From JBCCMF01 sp038747545 (GTDB taxonomy: Bacteria; Bacteroidota; Rhodothermia; Rhodothermales; JBCCMF01), in the NCBI GenBank assembly GCA_038747545.1, contig JBCDJT010000047.1:1-33337 (forward strand): DNA of 33,337 bases, given 5' to 3'. Below, one piece after another: positions 15,689 through 23,056 of the stretch. Position 1 is the stretch's first letter; every line of letters starts with the position of its first letter. The notes below the pieces were generated by a model. The model was not told the DNA's origin. It searched no databases and saw nothing but the letters and a program-made list of their open reading frames with translations. The translations under genes were made by a program, and so were the position numbers.

Positions 15689-16304
15689 TGTGGTACTGAA
15701 AGGCCTAAGGTTTCACCCGCAGGCTGCCGCGCTGTGCATGGGCAGCTGGCAGATATGCGAAAAGGAGACGGGGCAGAAGACAAGAGCTAGCGGAACTCAG
15801 GCACCGCGAGTGTAGGAGATAGCGGCTCTGGAGCGTGCAGGTGTGTGTCGTTCGTAGGCAGCACGAAGCCCCATCCGAGGGAGGTAGCTGGCCAGTATGG
15901 CGGTGCGAATAACGACGAAGGCGGCAAGCGCTTCATAATCGCTTAACTATGTTGAACTTCTGTAATGCCTGAGGGAGGACTTCTGAGGCCCTTTGGCTAT
16001 CGGATGTTGCCGATAAACCTGAAGTCTGCAAATGGCTGCGTAAAAGTCGTCTTCCTGGATCGTTACATGTATGAAGTGTGGTCGGTGCCAGCATACGGCT
16101 CGATGTACCATGCCCGATTTGCTTGCGGACGGGTGCTGCATAGCACAGGCGAGGCTGCACTGCGGCGTATGTGCCAGAAAATCTGATGCTTCAGATACGA
16201 CTGGGCTGGGTTGGGGAGTTACGCCACTCTGAGCTGCCGCGGTCATCAGCCACGGCATGCCGCTTGCCGTCCCTGTCCAGTTGATCCCTCTCCTCATGCC
16301 CTCC
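15689..16304. other. Gene-poor stretch of 616 nt with lower GC
   Basis: No convincing gene here. It contains the divergent upstream regions of the MCP gene and of the secreted NTF2-like gene. About 15930-16200 is visibly poorer in G+C than its surroundings. A 73-codon frame (15965-16186, plus) is open, but its third positions are not G/C-biased and nothing in its product is recognisable; it could be a decayed gene or chance. A small hairpin (arms TATCGG/CCGATA, 15998-16015) is the only local structure I noticed. Confidence 0.5.
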
Positions 16305-16841
16305 ATGCGTTACGGTGCAGTTCTCGCCCTTTGCCTGCTTTTCGCCATCCCAGCAATAGCACAACCCTCGGCCACGTCGGATTGGCCCGAACCAGACGCT
16401 GACGATGTCGCCTCCATCGAGGCCATCATCACCGCCCTCTACGACTCGATCTCTGGTCCGGCTGGCGAGGAGCGCGACTGGGACCGCTTTCGCTCGTTTT
16501 TCCACCCTGAAGCACGCCTGATTCCCATCGGTCGTACCCCTGCTGGCCAAGCCTACCCGGTGCCCGTGGGTGTAGAAGACTACATCGAGCGTGCCACCCC
16601 TGCCTTCGTGGATAACGGGTTCTACGAGGTAGAGACATCGCGCAAGGTAGAGACGTACGGCTACATGACGCACCTCTTCAGCACATATGAAGCGCGTCTA
16701 GAGGAAGATGCCGAGCCGTTCGATCGCGGGATCAACAGCATCCAGCTGTTCCACGACGGCACCCGCTGGTGGATCATGAGCGTCTTTTGGAACAGTGAGG
16801 CGACCGTCGGTGAGCCCGTGCCTGAGATGTACGGCGGCTAG
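16305..16841 (+). CDS. Secreted NTF2/SnoaL-like protein
   Basis: 178 residues from the ATG at 16305; in-frame ATGs at 16296 and 16257 are possible, but the signal peptide (MRYGAVLALCLLFAIPAIAQ) begins here. After cleavage the protein has the pattern of an NTF2-like (DUF4440/SnoaL-type) alpha+beta cone: an opening helix (VASIEAIITALYDSI), a DWDRFRSFFHPEARLI segment, a second helix (VEDYIERATPAFVD), and strands ending in INSIQLFHDGTRWWIMSVFW. Such folds often bind small molecules or act as accessory enzymes; no catalytic residues can be named with confidence. It ends 2 nt from the convergent gene on the other strand. Confidence 0.8.
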   Translation: MRYGAVLALCLLFAIPAIAQPSATSDWPEPDADDVASIEAIITALYDSISGPAGEERDWDRFRSFFHPEARLIPIGRTPAGQAYPVPVGVEDYIERATPAFVDNGFYEVETSRKVETYGYMTHLFSTYEARLEEDAEPFDRGINSIQLFHDGTRWWIMSVFWNSEATVGEPVPEMYGG

Positions 16842-16843
16842 CG

Positions 16844-17398
16844 CTACGGCTGGGCCATCACGCGCACAAACGTGCCACCGTACCAGTTGCCCGTAGCCTG
16901 CCCGGTGCTGTCGTACTGCGCCGAGTGCATCGTGTACGCATCTGGCGATAGCCACGCATACTGGTACATCCGATAGCTGCCTCCTGGCTCGCCCTGAAAG
17001 CGTACCCGGGTGGTCAGGTCGCCTGTTGCGCTCAGGGTGCCTGTGCCCACCCCGCTGCGCGAGGTGCCGAAGTGGGAGAGGTGGTGTACCTGCCGCGTAT
17101 CGGTGTTGAGCGACCATAGGATGTGCCCCTTGAGGTCGCCCGCGTCCACCACGCAGAGTACGCTCTGGTCGGTGTTGATGGGCTTGCAGACAGTGATGTG
17201 GTTGGGGATAGTCAGCGTCTCAACGGTCTGGCCGTCCCAAACCTGCTGAAACTGGTCGTCCTGCAGGGTCCAGGTGCCAAAGAACGGCGCGAACGGGTTG
17301 GGGCTAGCAGCTAGCGGGGGCGTGTGTTGCACCGTTGGGGCTAGGCTGGTCAGGCCAAGCAGCGCAGCGAGCGCGAAGGCCGTGGGGCGAGAGGTCAT
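16844..17398 (-). CDS. Secreted protein, possible lipocalin-like barrel
   Basis: 184 residues from the ATG at 17398, with a signal peptide (MTSRPTAFALAALLGLTSLA). An ATG at 17410 would overlap the upstream stop codon by 8 nt and is the alternative; either way the gene is closely coupled to the sugar-binding-protein gene. The mature part opens with FFGTWTLQDDQF and continues as many short strands, suggesting a beta barrel like those of DUF1579/lipocalin-type proteins. Two Cys residues (in TVCKPIN and SVLCVVD) could form a disulfide. I do not recognise a specific family; the barrel is inferred from the opening GTW and strand pattern. It is convergent with the NTF2-like gene. Confidence 0.75.
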   Translation of the reverse strand: MTSRPTAFALAALLGLTSLAPTVQHTPPLAASPNPFAPFFGTWTLQDDQFQQVWDGQTVETLTIPNHITVCKPINTDQSVLCVVDAGDLKGHILWSLNTDTRQVHHLSHFGTSRSGVGTGTLSATGDLTTRVRFQGEPGGSYRMYQYAWLSPDAYTMHSAQYDSTGQATGNWYGGTFVRVMAQP

Positions 17399-17402
17399 AG
17401 GC

Positions 17403-18461
17403 TCAGCCATCGTTGAAGAAGCGCCTGATCCGGTCCCACACGGAGCCCGCTTTCGAGGCAAGCCGCTCGTGCTCGTTGCGGGTGATGATGCCCACCGGGC
17501 CTTCGTGCATGCCGCCGTCGATCATGCCGTCGAAGACGACGACGGTGAGCGCGTTGCGACCGCCATACTTGACGGCGTTTTCGGGAATGGGATAGAAGCG
17601 CTGCACCTGCCACTCGTCGCCCCGGACGTCGGGGTAGGGCTGCATCTGGCCAGTGCGCCCGATGAGGACGCCATTGAAGTACACCTCGTCGAGGTCGTCG
17701 ATCTTGCCGAGGCTGAGCACCAGGTCTTCGCCGCGTAGCTCTCGCGGGATGGTGACGCTGCGGTGGTAGGTGGCAAAGCCGTCGAGGTTGCGGAAGCCTT
17801 GGCCCTCCCAGTAGCCCGGCACCATGACGTACTCCATGTCGCGTGTTTTTTCGCCAGCCCAGCTGGGGTGCGCGCCTGTTCTGAACATCCACGGCCCGGT
17901 AAGGTCGGCTTCCATGAAGGGTGCGTCGCGGTCGTCGTAGATGCCGACCTGCCCCTCCAGAATGCCGCCCTCAATGCGTTCGTCGAAGACGCGGATGGCG
18001 ATGACGTTTTCGCCATTGGGATTGAGGTAGTCCATCGGGATGGTGTACTCGCGCCACTCGTGGTAGGCCGTCTTGTAGTGCGGCGGCATGCCTCCAGAGC
18101 GACCGACGAAGTGCCCGTTGATGTACACCTCGTCAACGTCGTCGATGCGCCCCGCCCGGAGGACCAGCTTGCGGTAGCGGCCGCGCGGCAGGTCGAAGGT
18201 GGTGCGGTACCAGGCGTAGCCGTCGTAGCCGGGGTAGCCTTCGTCTTCCCATCGGCCAGGTACATACATCTGGTCCCAGTCGCGGTCGTCGAAGTCGGGT
18301 TCGGCCCAGGCCTCGTCGTCGCCGAGGGTAAACTGCCACGTGCCGCGCAGTTCGACCACGCGCTCCCAGCGGTTGAGTCCGTAATCATCCGATGCGCCAG
18401 CAGTGGCCTGTGCGCTGTTGCACAGCAAGCCCAGGAAGACGTAGCCGATGACCTTGATCAT
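17403..18461 (-). CDS. Secreted protein of two tandem GH2-type sugar-binding-like domains, no catalytic domain
   Basis: 352 residues with an N-terminal signal sequence (MIKVIGYVFLGLLC, cleavage near residue 20). Two homologous jelly-roll domains lie at about 36-175 and 187-326. They share a W..VPG.WE..G...DG.A.Y motif, GRIDDVDEVYING versus GKIDDLDEVYFNG, and VFDERIEGGILEGQVGI versus VFDGMIDGGMHEGPVGI. This matches the N-terminal sugar-binding domain of glycoside hydrolase family 2 and related sialate O-acetylesterases. The TIM-barrel catalytic domain is absent, so the protein probably binds carbohydrate or forms part of an envelope complex. It ends in a short basic helix (VWDRIRRFFNDG). The next gene overlaps or follows its stop immediately, implying an operon. 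Repeats upstream suggest regulation. Confidence 0.85.
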   Translation of the reverse strand: MIKVIGYVFLGLLCNSAQATAGASDDYGLNRWERVVELRGTWQFTLGDDEAWAEPDFDDRDWDQMYVPGRWEDEGYPGYDGYAWYRTTFDLPRGRYRKLVLRAGRIDDVDEVYINGHFVGRSGGMPPHYKTAYHEWREYTIPMDYLNPNGENVIAIRVFDERIEGGILEGQVGIYDDRDAPFMEADLTGPWMFRTGAHPSWAGEKTRDMEYVMVPGYWEGQGFRNLDGFATYHRSVTIPRELRGEDLVLSLGKIDDLDEVYFNGVLIGRTGQMQPYPDVRGDEWQVQRFYPIPENAVKYGGRNALTVVVFDGMIDGGMHEGPVGIITRNEHERLASKAGSVWDRIRRFFNDG

Positions 18462-18465
18462 AAAG

Positions 18466-18569
18466 CGTGAACGCGTGAACGCGTGGGCGCGATGAAACGT
18501 GAACGTATGACTAGCTGCCTGTGGGCAAGAAGCAACGCGCAGACGTGCTCACACATCCACGCGTTCACG
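18466..18569. repeat. Cluster of CGTGAACG repeats with a 13-bp inverted repeat
   Basis: The 8-mer CGTGAACG occurs at 18466-18473, 18474-18481 and 18498-18505, and in inverted form at 18562-18569. The 18474-18486 stretch (CGTGAACGCGTGG) is perfectly inverted at 18557-18569. All lie in the 173-nt gap upstream of the sugar-binding-protein gene and downstream of the response regulator. The repeats could be operator sites or form a leader RNA stem with a 70-nt loop. Confidence 0.6.
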
Positions 18570-18621
18570 GTAACGAATATCGACCAAAGGGCGCCTGGCG
18601 TTGTCATGACGCGGTTCCTGC

Positions 18622-18638
18622 TTGTCATAAGATGTCAC
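18622..18638 (+). promoter_or_regulatory. TGTCA-N5-TGTCA direct-repeat box at the end of the response regulator gene
   Basis: TTGTCATAAGATGTCAC contains two TGTCA half-sites 10 bp apart, the arrangement bound by OmpR/PhoB-type regulators, and it resembles the E. coli Pho box (which has 11-bp spacing). It overlaps the response regulator stop codon and lies 161-177 nt upstream of the sugar-binding-protein gene. A further TGTCA half-site lies at 18602-18606, 21 bp away. The box matches 15 of 17 bases of the one at 20916. Confidence 0.45.
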
Positions 18639-19321
18639 CGCACAAACTTGTAGCCTACGCCATGCACGGTGAGGATGTGGCGTGGATGGGCCGAGTTCGG
18701 CTCAATCTTCTGGCGCAGCTTCAGGATGAAGTTGTCGATGGTGCGCGTGGTGGGGAGGTGGTCGTAGCCCCACACATCAGCGAGCAGCTGGTTGCGGCTC
18801 ACGGCTTGCCCGGGGCGCTCGTAGAGGTACTGCAACACCTCAAACTCGCGATGGGTCATCTCCACCGGCGCCCCGCTGCTAGTGGCGGCAAACGTCTCGA
18901 AGTTGACAGTGAGCTGGCCTATCGTCACGGCGGCGGTCGGCTCGGCAGCACCCGAGACGGCGGGCCGCCGCAGCACCGCTTTGACGCGCGCCAACAGCTC
19001 GCGCAGGCTGAACGGCTTGGTCACGTAATCGTCGGAGCCCAGTTCTAGGCCGAGCACCTTGTCGATCTCCTCGCCCTTGGCTGTCAGCATGATGATGGGC
19101 GTCTGCACGCCCTCGGCGCGGGCGTTCTTGCACACGTCGAAGCCCGACATGCGCGGCAGCATCACGTCGAGCAGGACGAGGTCGAACGTGGAAGCGCGGA
19201 GGTGATCTAGCCCGGCCTGACCATCGCCCGCCACGGTGACATCGTAGCCTTCAAACGTGAGGTTGTCGTGCAGCCCTTGCTGCATGTGCGGTTCGTCTTC
19301 AACGAGGAGGATGCGCTTCAT
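18635..19321 (-). CDS. OmpR/PhoB-type response regulator
   Basis: 228 residues. The receiver domain (1-120) has the acidic pocket (ILLVEDE), the phosphorylated Asp52 in LLDVMLP, a Thr in IIMLTAKG, and the conserved Lys in VTKPF. A short linker leads to a winged-helix DNA-binding domain (about 130-228) with the motifs MTHREFEVLQYL, NQLLADVWGYD and TRTIDNFILKLRQKIE, ending in VHGVGYKFVR. It should dimerise on phosphorylation and bind tandem half-sites. It starts 15 nt after the kinase gene, forming a two-gene operon. Direct-repeat boxes at both ends of the operon are candidate targets. The stimulus is unknown; I would not call it PhoB without a phosphate-uptake context. Confidence 0.95.
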   Translation of the reverse strand: MKRILLVEDEPHMQQGLHDNLTFEGYDVTVAGDGQAGLDHLRASTFDLVLLDVMLPRMSGFDVCKNARAEGVQTPIIMLTAKGEEIDKVLGLELGSDDYVTKPFSLRELLARVKAVLRRPAVSGAAEPTAAVTIGQLTVNFETFAATSSGAPVEMTHREFEVLQYLYERPGQAVSRNQLLADVWGYDHLPTTRTIDNFILKLRQKIEPNSAHPRHILTVHGVGYKFVR

Positions 19322-19336
19322 AACGCCGTCGGGAGG

Positions 19337-20860
19337 TCAAGCGGGAGGAGGAAGAGGAAGGAGAATACTGAAGGTGCTGCCCTGGCCCAGCGTGCTCTCT
19401 ACCGTCATGTGGCCATCATGGGCGTTGACGATGTGCTGGACCAAGCTGAGCCCCAGGCCCGTGCCTTTGGTGTCGTGTACGAGGCCGGTAGAGACGCGGA
19501 AGAACTTGTCGAAGACGCGCTGCTGGTCGGCTTCGCTGATGCCACAGCCATGATCCGTCACGCGCAAGGCCAGCGCGCCGTCTACGCGCTCGGTTGTCAC
19601 GGCGAGGTGCTTGGCGTCGGGGCTGTACTTGATGGCGTTCTCGATCAGGTTGATGAGCGCCTCGGTGAGCGCGTCGTGGTCGGCGTGGAGGTGGGGGAGG
19701 TCGCTGGCCAGGTGGGTCTCTACCTGGAAGCCGCCGCTGCTGAGCTTGTAGCTGTAGAGTTTGAGGGTGCTGCGCACGAGGGCGTTGAGGTCGAGCGGGG
19801 CGAAGCGGTAGGTTTTCTGGCCCGCCTCCATCCGCGAGAAGTCGAGGATGTTGTTGATGAGGTGCGTCAGCCGCTCGGTCTCCATGCCGATGATACGGTA
19901 GTACTCTTGGCGCTTGGCGTCGTCGCGCACGCGGCCCATCTCCAGCGTCTCGGCAAACATGCGGATGAGCGAGAGCGGCGTGCGCAGCTCGTGCGAGACG
20001 TTCGAGACGAAGTCGGACTTCATCTGCGCCAGCCGCATCTCGCGCCGCACCGTGTAGAGCACAAACCCCACGCCCATCAGCAGCACCACCGTGAGCCCGC
20101 CTGCCGTAGACAGGTTGCGCCACAGCCGGCGGTCGAGCATGGCGATGGCGGCTTGCTCCGTGGGCTTGATGCAGATGGTATGGTCGGGGAAGACCCACAG
20201 CGCGCGGCTGTACTCGATATCGGTGCAGGAGACGTCGCCCGTGGCGATGACGGGGACGGCGCTGGGGCCTTGGCAGATGGCGAGCTCAAACTGCGTCCGC
20301 CCCACGTCGCGCAGCTTGGGCGCGACTTCGGTCTCGATGAACTGATTCTGATCGAGCACGAGGCCGGCGAAGTGAAGGGCGCCGGCGTCCTCCAGCGCAT
20401 ACAGCATCACGACCTTGACGGCGGCGGCGTCTTGCAGCAGGATCGGCTCCAGCTGGCGATACCCTACCCCCAGGCGGCTCCGCAGCCGTCGGGCGGTAGA
20501 GTCGGCGACGATCGACGCACTGGTGACGGTGGTATCCTGCATGATCCACAGCGTCGACTGGCGCAGGCTGTCGATCAGCACGACGCCGCCTGTCATCAGG
20601 GGCTGCTCGCTGAGAAAGTCCCGGGCGCCGTCTGCGTTGGGCGCTTGCCTCAGCTCCCACTCCAGCGCATCGGCCCAGTCGCTCACCGTGTCCCAGGCGT
20701 GTTGGTTCACCGAGTAGAGCAGCGTCTCCAGTTGCTGCTCGTAGACGGCCACCATCATCGCTTCCTGTTCGTCTACCTGCTTCACCTCGTAGGCGATGTA
20801 GAACAGTGCAGGCACCAACACGACGCCGAGCAGGATGACGGAAATACGCGTGAGGGACAT
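19337..20860 (-). CDS. Membrane sensor histidine kinase
   Basis: 507 residues. An N-terminal span (about 5-24) and a second (about 252-271) enclose a periplasmic sensor of roughly 225 residues without a recognisable PAS or Cache signature. The dimerisation/phosphoacceptor helix carries His290 in SHELRTPLS. The ATPase domain has the N box NLIEN (404-408), DHGCGI (436-441), DKFFRV and KGTGLGLS (465-472). There is no HAMP or PAS between membrane and H box, so signalling is direct through the second span. It phosphorylates the response regulator encoded 15 nt downstream. An AraC-type gene diverges from it, with about 166 nt between starts that contain a TGTCA-type box. Confidence 0.94.
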   Translation of the reverse strand: MSLTRISVILLGVVLVPALFYIAYEVKQVDEQEAMMVAVYEQQLETLLYSVNQHAWDTVSDWADALEWELRQAPNADGARDFLSEQPLMTGGVVLIDSLRQSTLWIMQDTTVTSASIVADSTARRLRSRLGVGYRQLEPILLQDAAAVKVVMLYALEDAGALHFAGLVLDQNQFIETEVAPKLRDVGRTQFELAICQGPSAVPVIATGDVSCTDIEYSRALWVFPDHTICIKPTEQAAIAMLDRRLWRNLSTAGGLTVVLLMGVGFVLYTVRREMRLAQMKSDFVSNVSHELRTPLSLIRMFAETLEMGRVRDDAKRQEYYRIIGMETERLTHLINNILDFSRMEAGQKTYRFAPLDLNALVRSTLKLYSYKLSSGGFQVETHLASDLPHLHADHDALTEALINLIENAIKYSPDAKHLAVTTERVDGALALRVTDHGCGISEADQQRVFDKFFRVSTGLVHDTKGTGLGLSLVQHIVNAHDGHMTVESTLGQGSTFSILLPLPPPA

Positions 20861-20915
20861 GGACGGGATGAGCGGTGAACGGCAGACTGAAAACTACGGT
20901 ACCGGGTGGGTGGAG

Positions 20916-20932
20916 TTGTCATGGGATGTCAC
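20916..20932 (+). promoter_or_regulatory. TGTCA-N5-TGTCA direct-repeat box upstream of the histidine kinase gene
   Basis: TTGTCATGGGATGTCAC differs from the 18622-18638 box only at two spacer positions. It lies 56-72 nt upstream of the kinase ATG and about 95-111 nt upstream of the divergent AraC-type start, where an activator or autoregulator would bind. Its half-site spacing of 10 bp suits an OmpR-family dimer. Confidence 0.45.
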
Positions 20933-21026
20933 GCGTGTTTTGGGCGCGGCTGCATCTCCGCCTGCGCCGAAGCGTAGGCGTCCCAATCGGCTTCAACCGC
21001 GTTGGTCCACCAGATACGTTGGCGCT

Positions 21027-22034
21027 GTGGCGCATCACCTGCTCTTCTTCTTCAGCGCGCTCGGCGTGTTCAACGCCCTACTGGCGGGGCTGTACCTCGT
21101 GGCGGCGAGGTGGACGCACGCAGCTGACCGCCTGTTGGGGCTACTCCTGCTCGCGGTGTGCGTGCGCGTGGGTGTGTCATGCGCATACTTCTTCGCCGAG
21201 ACCATGCCATGGACGGCGGTGCAGGTCGGCCTATCGGCGCATCTGCTCATGGGGGCGCTCTTGCTGGAGTACGTACGTGCTGAAGCCGGAGCGCCCCAGG
21301 CACGCACCATACGGCGGTGGCACCTGGGCGGCGTCGTGCTGGCGTTGTGCAGCTTCGGTGTGCTCTTTCCGTTTGAGCAGCATCCGCGCGTCTGGGATTA
21401 CCACCTCCGGTACACGCTCCATGCTGTCGTCGCCGGGTATATCCTTGCTACCGGATGGAGGCTCTGGCAAGCGCGGCAGGGCAGGCACGCGCGCGGGGTG
21501 CAGGTTTTCGCCGTGATGGTGGCTGTGGCGCTCGGGTTCGTCGTCTCCCTTTACACGAGCTACGTCCTCGGCCCCGTCATCTTTTCCTTCATTGTATATG
21601 CTGTGTCGGGAGCATTGCTGTGGCGCAGGCGCCAGACGCCACATGCTGAGCGACCCGCCTACGCCGAGAAAAAGATCGCTGAGGCCGAGGCAACACCCAT
21701 CATTGACAGGCTGCGGCACCGCATGCAGGCCGACGCACTCTTCCGGCAGCCCGACCTCAAGCTGGCGGGCCTCGCCAAAGCGGTGGGTACGACGCCGCAC
21801 CACCTCTCGCAAATCCTGAACGACAACCTCGGCGCCCGCTTCTCCACCTTCGTCAACGGGTACCGCGTGGCGGAGGCCGAGCGTCTACTGCGCGAGTGCC
21901 CCGACCTGACCATCGAGGCGATCGGCTATGAGGCGGGCTTCAGCTCTAAGTCGGCCTTCTACGCGGCCTTCAAGAAGCACCACGGTGTGCCCCCCGCGCA
22001 GTATCAGCGCCAAGTGCGGGCTCCCGATTTATAA
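21027..22034 (+). CDS. Membrane-bound AraC-family regulator (7 TM + HTH)
   Basis: 335 residues from a GTG at 21027 (VAHHLLFFFSALGVFNALLAG), the typical beginning of this family. A longer ATG-initiated reading from 20835 would overlap the divergent kinase gene and add a charged, non-membrane stretch, so I reject it. Seven hydrophobic spans occupy about residues 3-205. A linker (ERPAYAEKKIAEAEA) leads to an AraC-type double helix-turn-helix (about 230-330): LAGLAKAVGTTPHHLSQILN, then IEAIGYEAGFSSKSAFYAAFKKHHG. Such proteins sense at the membrane and bind DNA directly. The ligand and target genes are unknown; the adjacent two-component operon is a candidate target. A stem-loop overlaps its stop codon. 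Confidence 0.85.
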   Translation: MAHHLLFFFSALGVFNALLAGLYLVAARWTHAADRLLGLLLLAVCVRVGVSCAYFFAETMPWTAVQVGLSAHLLMGALLLEYVRAEAGAPQARTIRRWHLGGVVLALCSFGVLFPFEQHPRVWDYHLRYTLHAVVAGYILATGWRLWQARQGRHARGVQVFAVMVAVALGFVVSLYTSYVLGPVIFSFIVYAVSGALLWRRRQTPHAERPAYAEKKIAEAEATPIIDRLRHRMQADALFRQPDLKLAGLAKAVGTTPHHLSQILNDNLGARFSTFVNGYRVAEAERLLRECPDLTIEAIGYEAGFSSKSAFYAAFKKHHGVPPAQYQRQVRAPDL

Positions 22035-22043
22035 GCCCGCACT
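22013..22043 (+). terminator. Stem-loop overlapping the AraC-type gene stop
   Basis: AGTGCGGGCT (22013-22022) pairs perfectly with AGCCCGCACT (22034-22043) over 10 bp around an 11-base loop that contains most of the TAA stop (22032-22034). The bases after it (CCGGTTCTGT) are only weakly T-rich. The position fits a terminator that begins inside the coding sequence. Confidence 0.55.
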
Positions 22044-22126
22044 CCGGTTCTGTAGCGCTGGACGCGCATGTACCGCACCGCATACTATCTACGCGGCGAC
22101 CGTTGTCTCAATCACTTCGCCACGCC

Positions 22127-22975
22127 ATGCGCTCACTTGCCTCTGCTTTGCTTCTCGGCTGCACCCTGCTCCTGTCCCTCAACGGAACGGCTCAGCCCTC
22201 GGCCTCGCTCACGTTGCTCTGGGAAACCGATGCATTGCTCACCACCATCGAGTCCGCCATCTACGACCCTGAGAGCGGCTTCATCTACACGACCAACATC
22301 GAAGGCCACTTCATGGATAAAGACGGGGTGGGCAGCATCAGCAAGGTGTCGATGGCGGGCGAGATCGTAGAACGCGACTGGGTAGCGGGGCTGAACGCGC
22401 CCACAGGCACGGCCATCCACAACGGCCGCCTGTACGTAACCGACATCGACGCGATCGTCGTGGTCGACATTGCTGCAGGGGAAGTAGAAGCGCGTCATGC
22501 CATCGACGGAGCCGTGGCCCTCAACGACATCGCCGTCGATGCCGAGGGCGTGATCTACGCGAGCGACACGGGCGGCAACGCGATCTACCGCCTGCGCGCC
22601 GGGCAGGTCGATGCGATGGCGACCGACATCGACACGCCGAACGGCTTGCTCCCTCAGGGCGACGACCTGCTCATCACCCGCTGGACACCGCAAACCGTGG
22701 ATCGCCTGTCGCTGGAGACGCAAGAGCTGTCCCCAATCGCGACGGGCATCGCTGGCCCCGATGGTTTGGAAGCCGTCGGCGATGGGACGTACCTGGCGTC
22801 GGGGTTCAACGGGCTGGTGTACCACGTCCACGCGGACAGTACCAAGCGGCTCCTGCTCGACACCACCGCTGAAGGCGCCCGCGCCGCCGACATCGACTAC
22901 GTGCCCGGCAAGCGCCTGCTGCTCGTACCGACGATGCAGCACAACACCCTCCGCGCCTATCGGCTGGCTCGGTAA
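22127..22975 (+). CDS. Secreted SMP-30/gluconolactonase-like beta-propeller protein
   Basis: 282 residues from the ATG at 22127, which begins the signal peptide (MRSLASALLLGCTLLLSLNG, ending near TAQPS); an ATG at 22103 adds 8 residues. The mature part shows propeller blades typical of the SMP-30/gluconolactonase/LRE-like group: ESAIYDPESGFIYTTN, GTAIHNGRLYVTD, LNDIAVDAEGVIYASDTGGNAIYRL, PNGLLPQGDDLLITRW, and GPDGLEAVGDGTYLASGF. Acidic residues and the IESAIYD motif could supply metal ligands, but I cannot assign an enzymatic activity. A role as a periplasmic lactonase or binding propeller is inferred. It sits between the AraC-type regulator and a GNAT gene on the same strand, without overlap. 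Confidence 0.85.
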   Translation: MRSLASALLLGCTLLLSLNGTAQPSASLTLLWETDALLTTIESAIYDPESGFIYTTNIEGHFMDKDGVGSISKVSMAGEIVERDWVAGLNAPTGTAIHNGRLYVTDIDAIVVVDIAAGEVEARHAIDGAVALNDIAVDAEGVIYASDTGGNAIYRLRAGQVDAMATDIDTPNGLLPQGDDLLITRWTPQTVDRLSLETQELSPIATGIAGPDGLEAVGDGTYLASGFNGLVYHVHADSTKRLLLDTTAEGARAADIDYVPGKRLLLVPTMQHNTLRAYRLAR

Positions 22976-22988
22976 GCCTGCCACCCAT

Positions 22989-23007
22989 CCAGCGCTTGAA
23001 GTGCTGG
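22989..23007 (+). terminator. Short hairpin after the beta-propeller gene
   Basis: CCAGCGCT and AGTGCTGG form an 8-bp stem (one G-T wobble) with a 3-base loop, 13 nt after the propeller stop. No T-run follows, so this is only terminator-like. Confidence 0.35.
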
Positions 23008-23056
23008 GGGCGCTGGGCGAACTTGTGGGCCTCCGTCTAGCCTGCTCGCCCCATCG

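Noticed and set aside
15965..16186. 73-codon frame between the MCP and NTF2-like genes
   Set aside because: It lacks the third-position G/C bias seen in real genes and has no recognisable sequence; I keep it only as a possible relic.
19268..20878. 536-codon open frame on the plus strand opposite the histidine kinase gene
   Set aside because: It is the antisense shadow of a kinase gene whose motifs are all present. GC-rich third positions leave few stops on the opposite strand.
20835..21026. Longer N-terminus for the AraC-type regulator
   Set aside because: It would overlap the divergent kinase start, adds a charged stretch unlike the family, and the GTG at 21027 gives the family's usual first helix.
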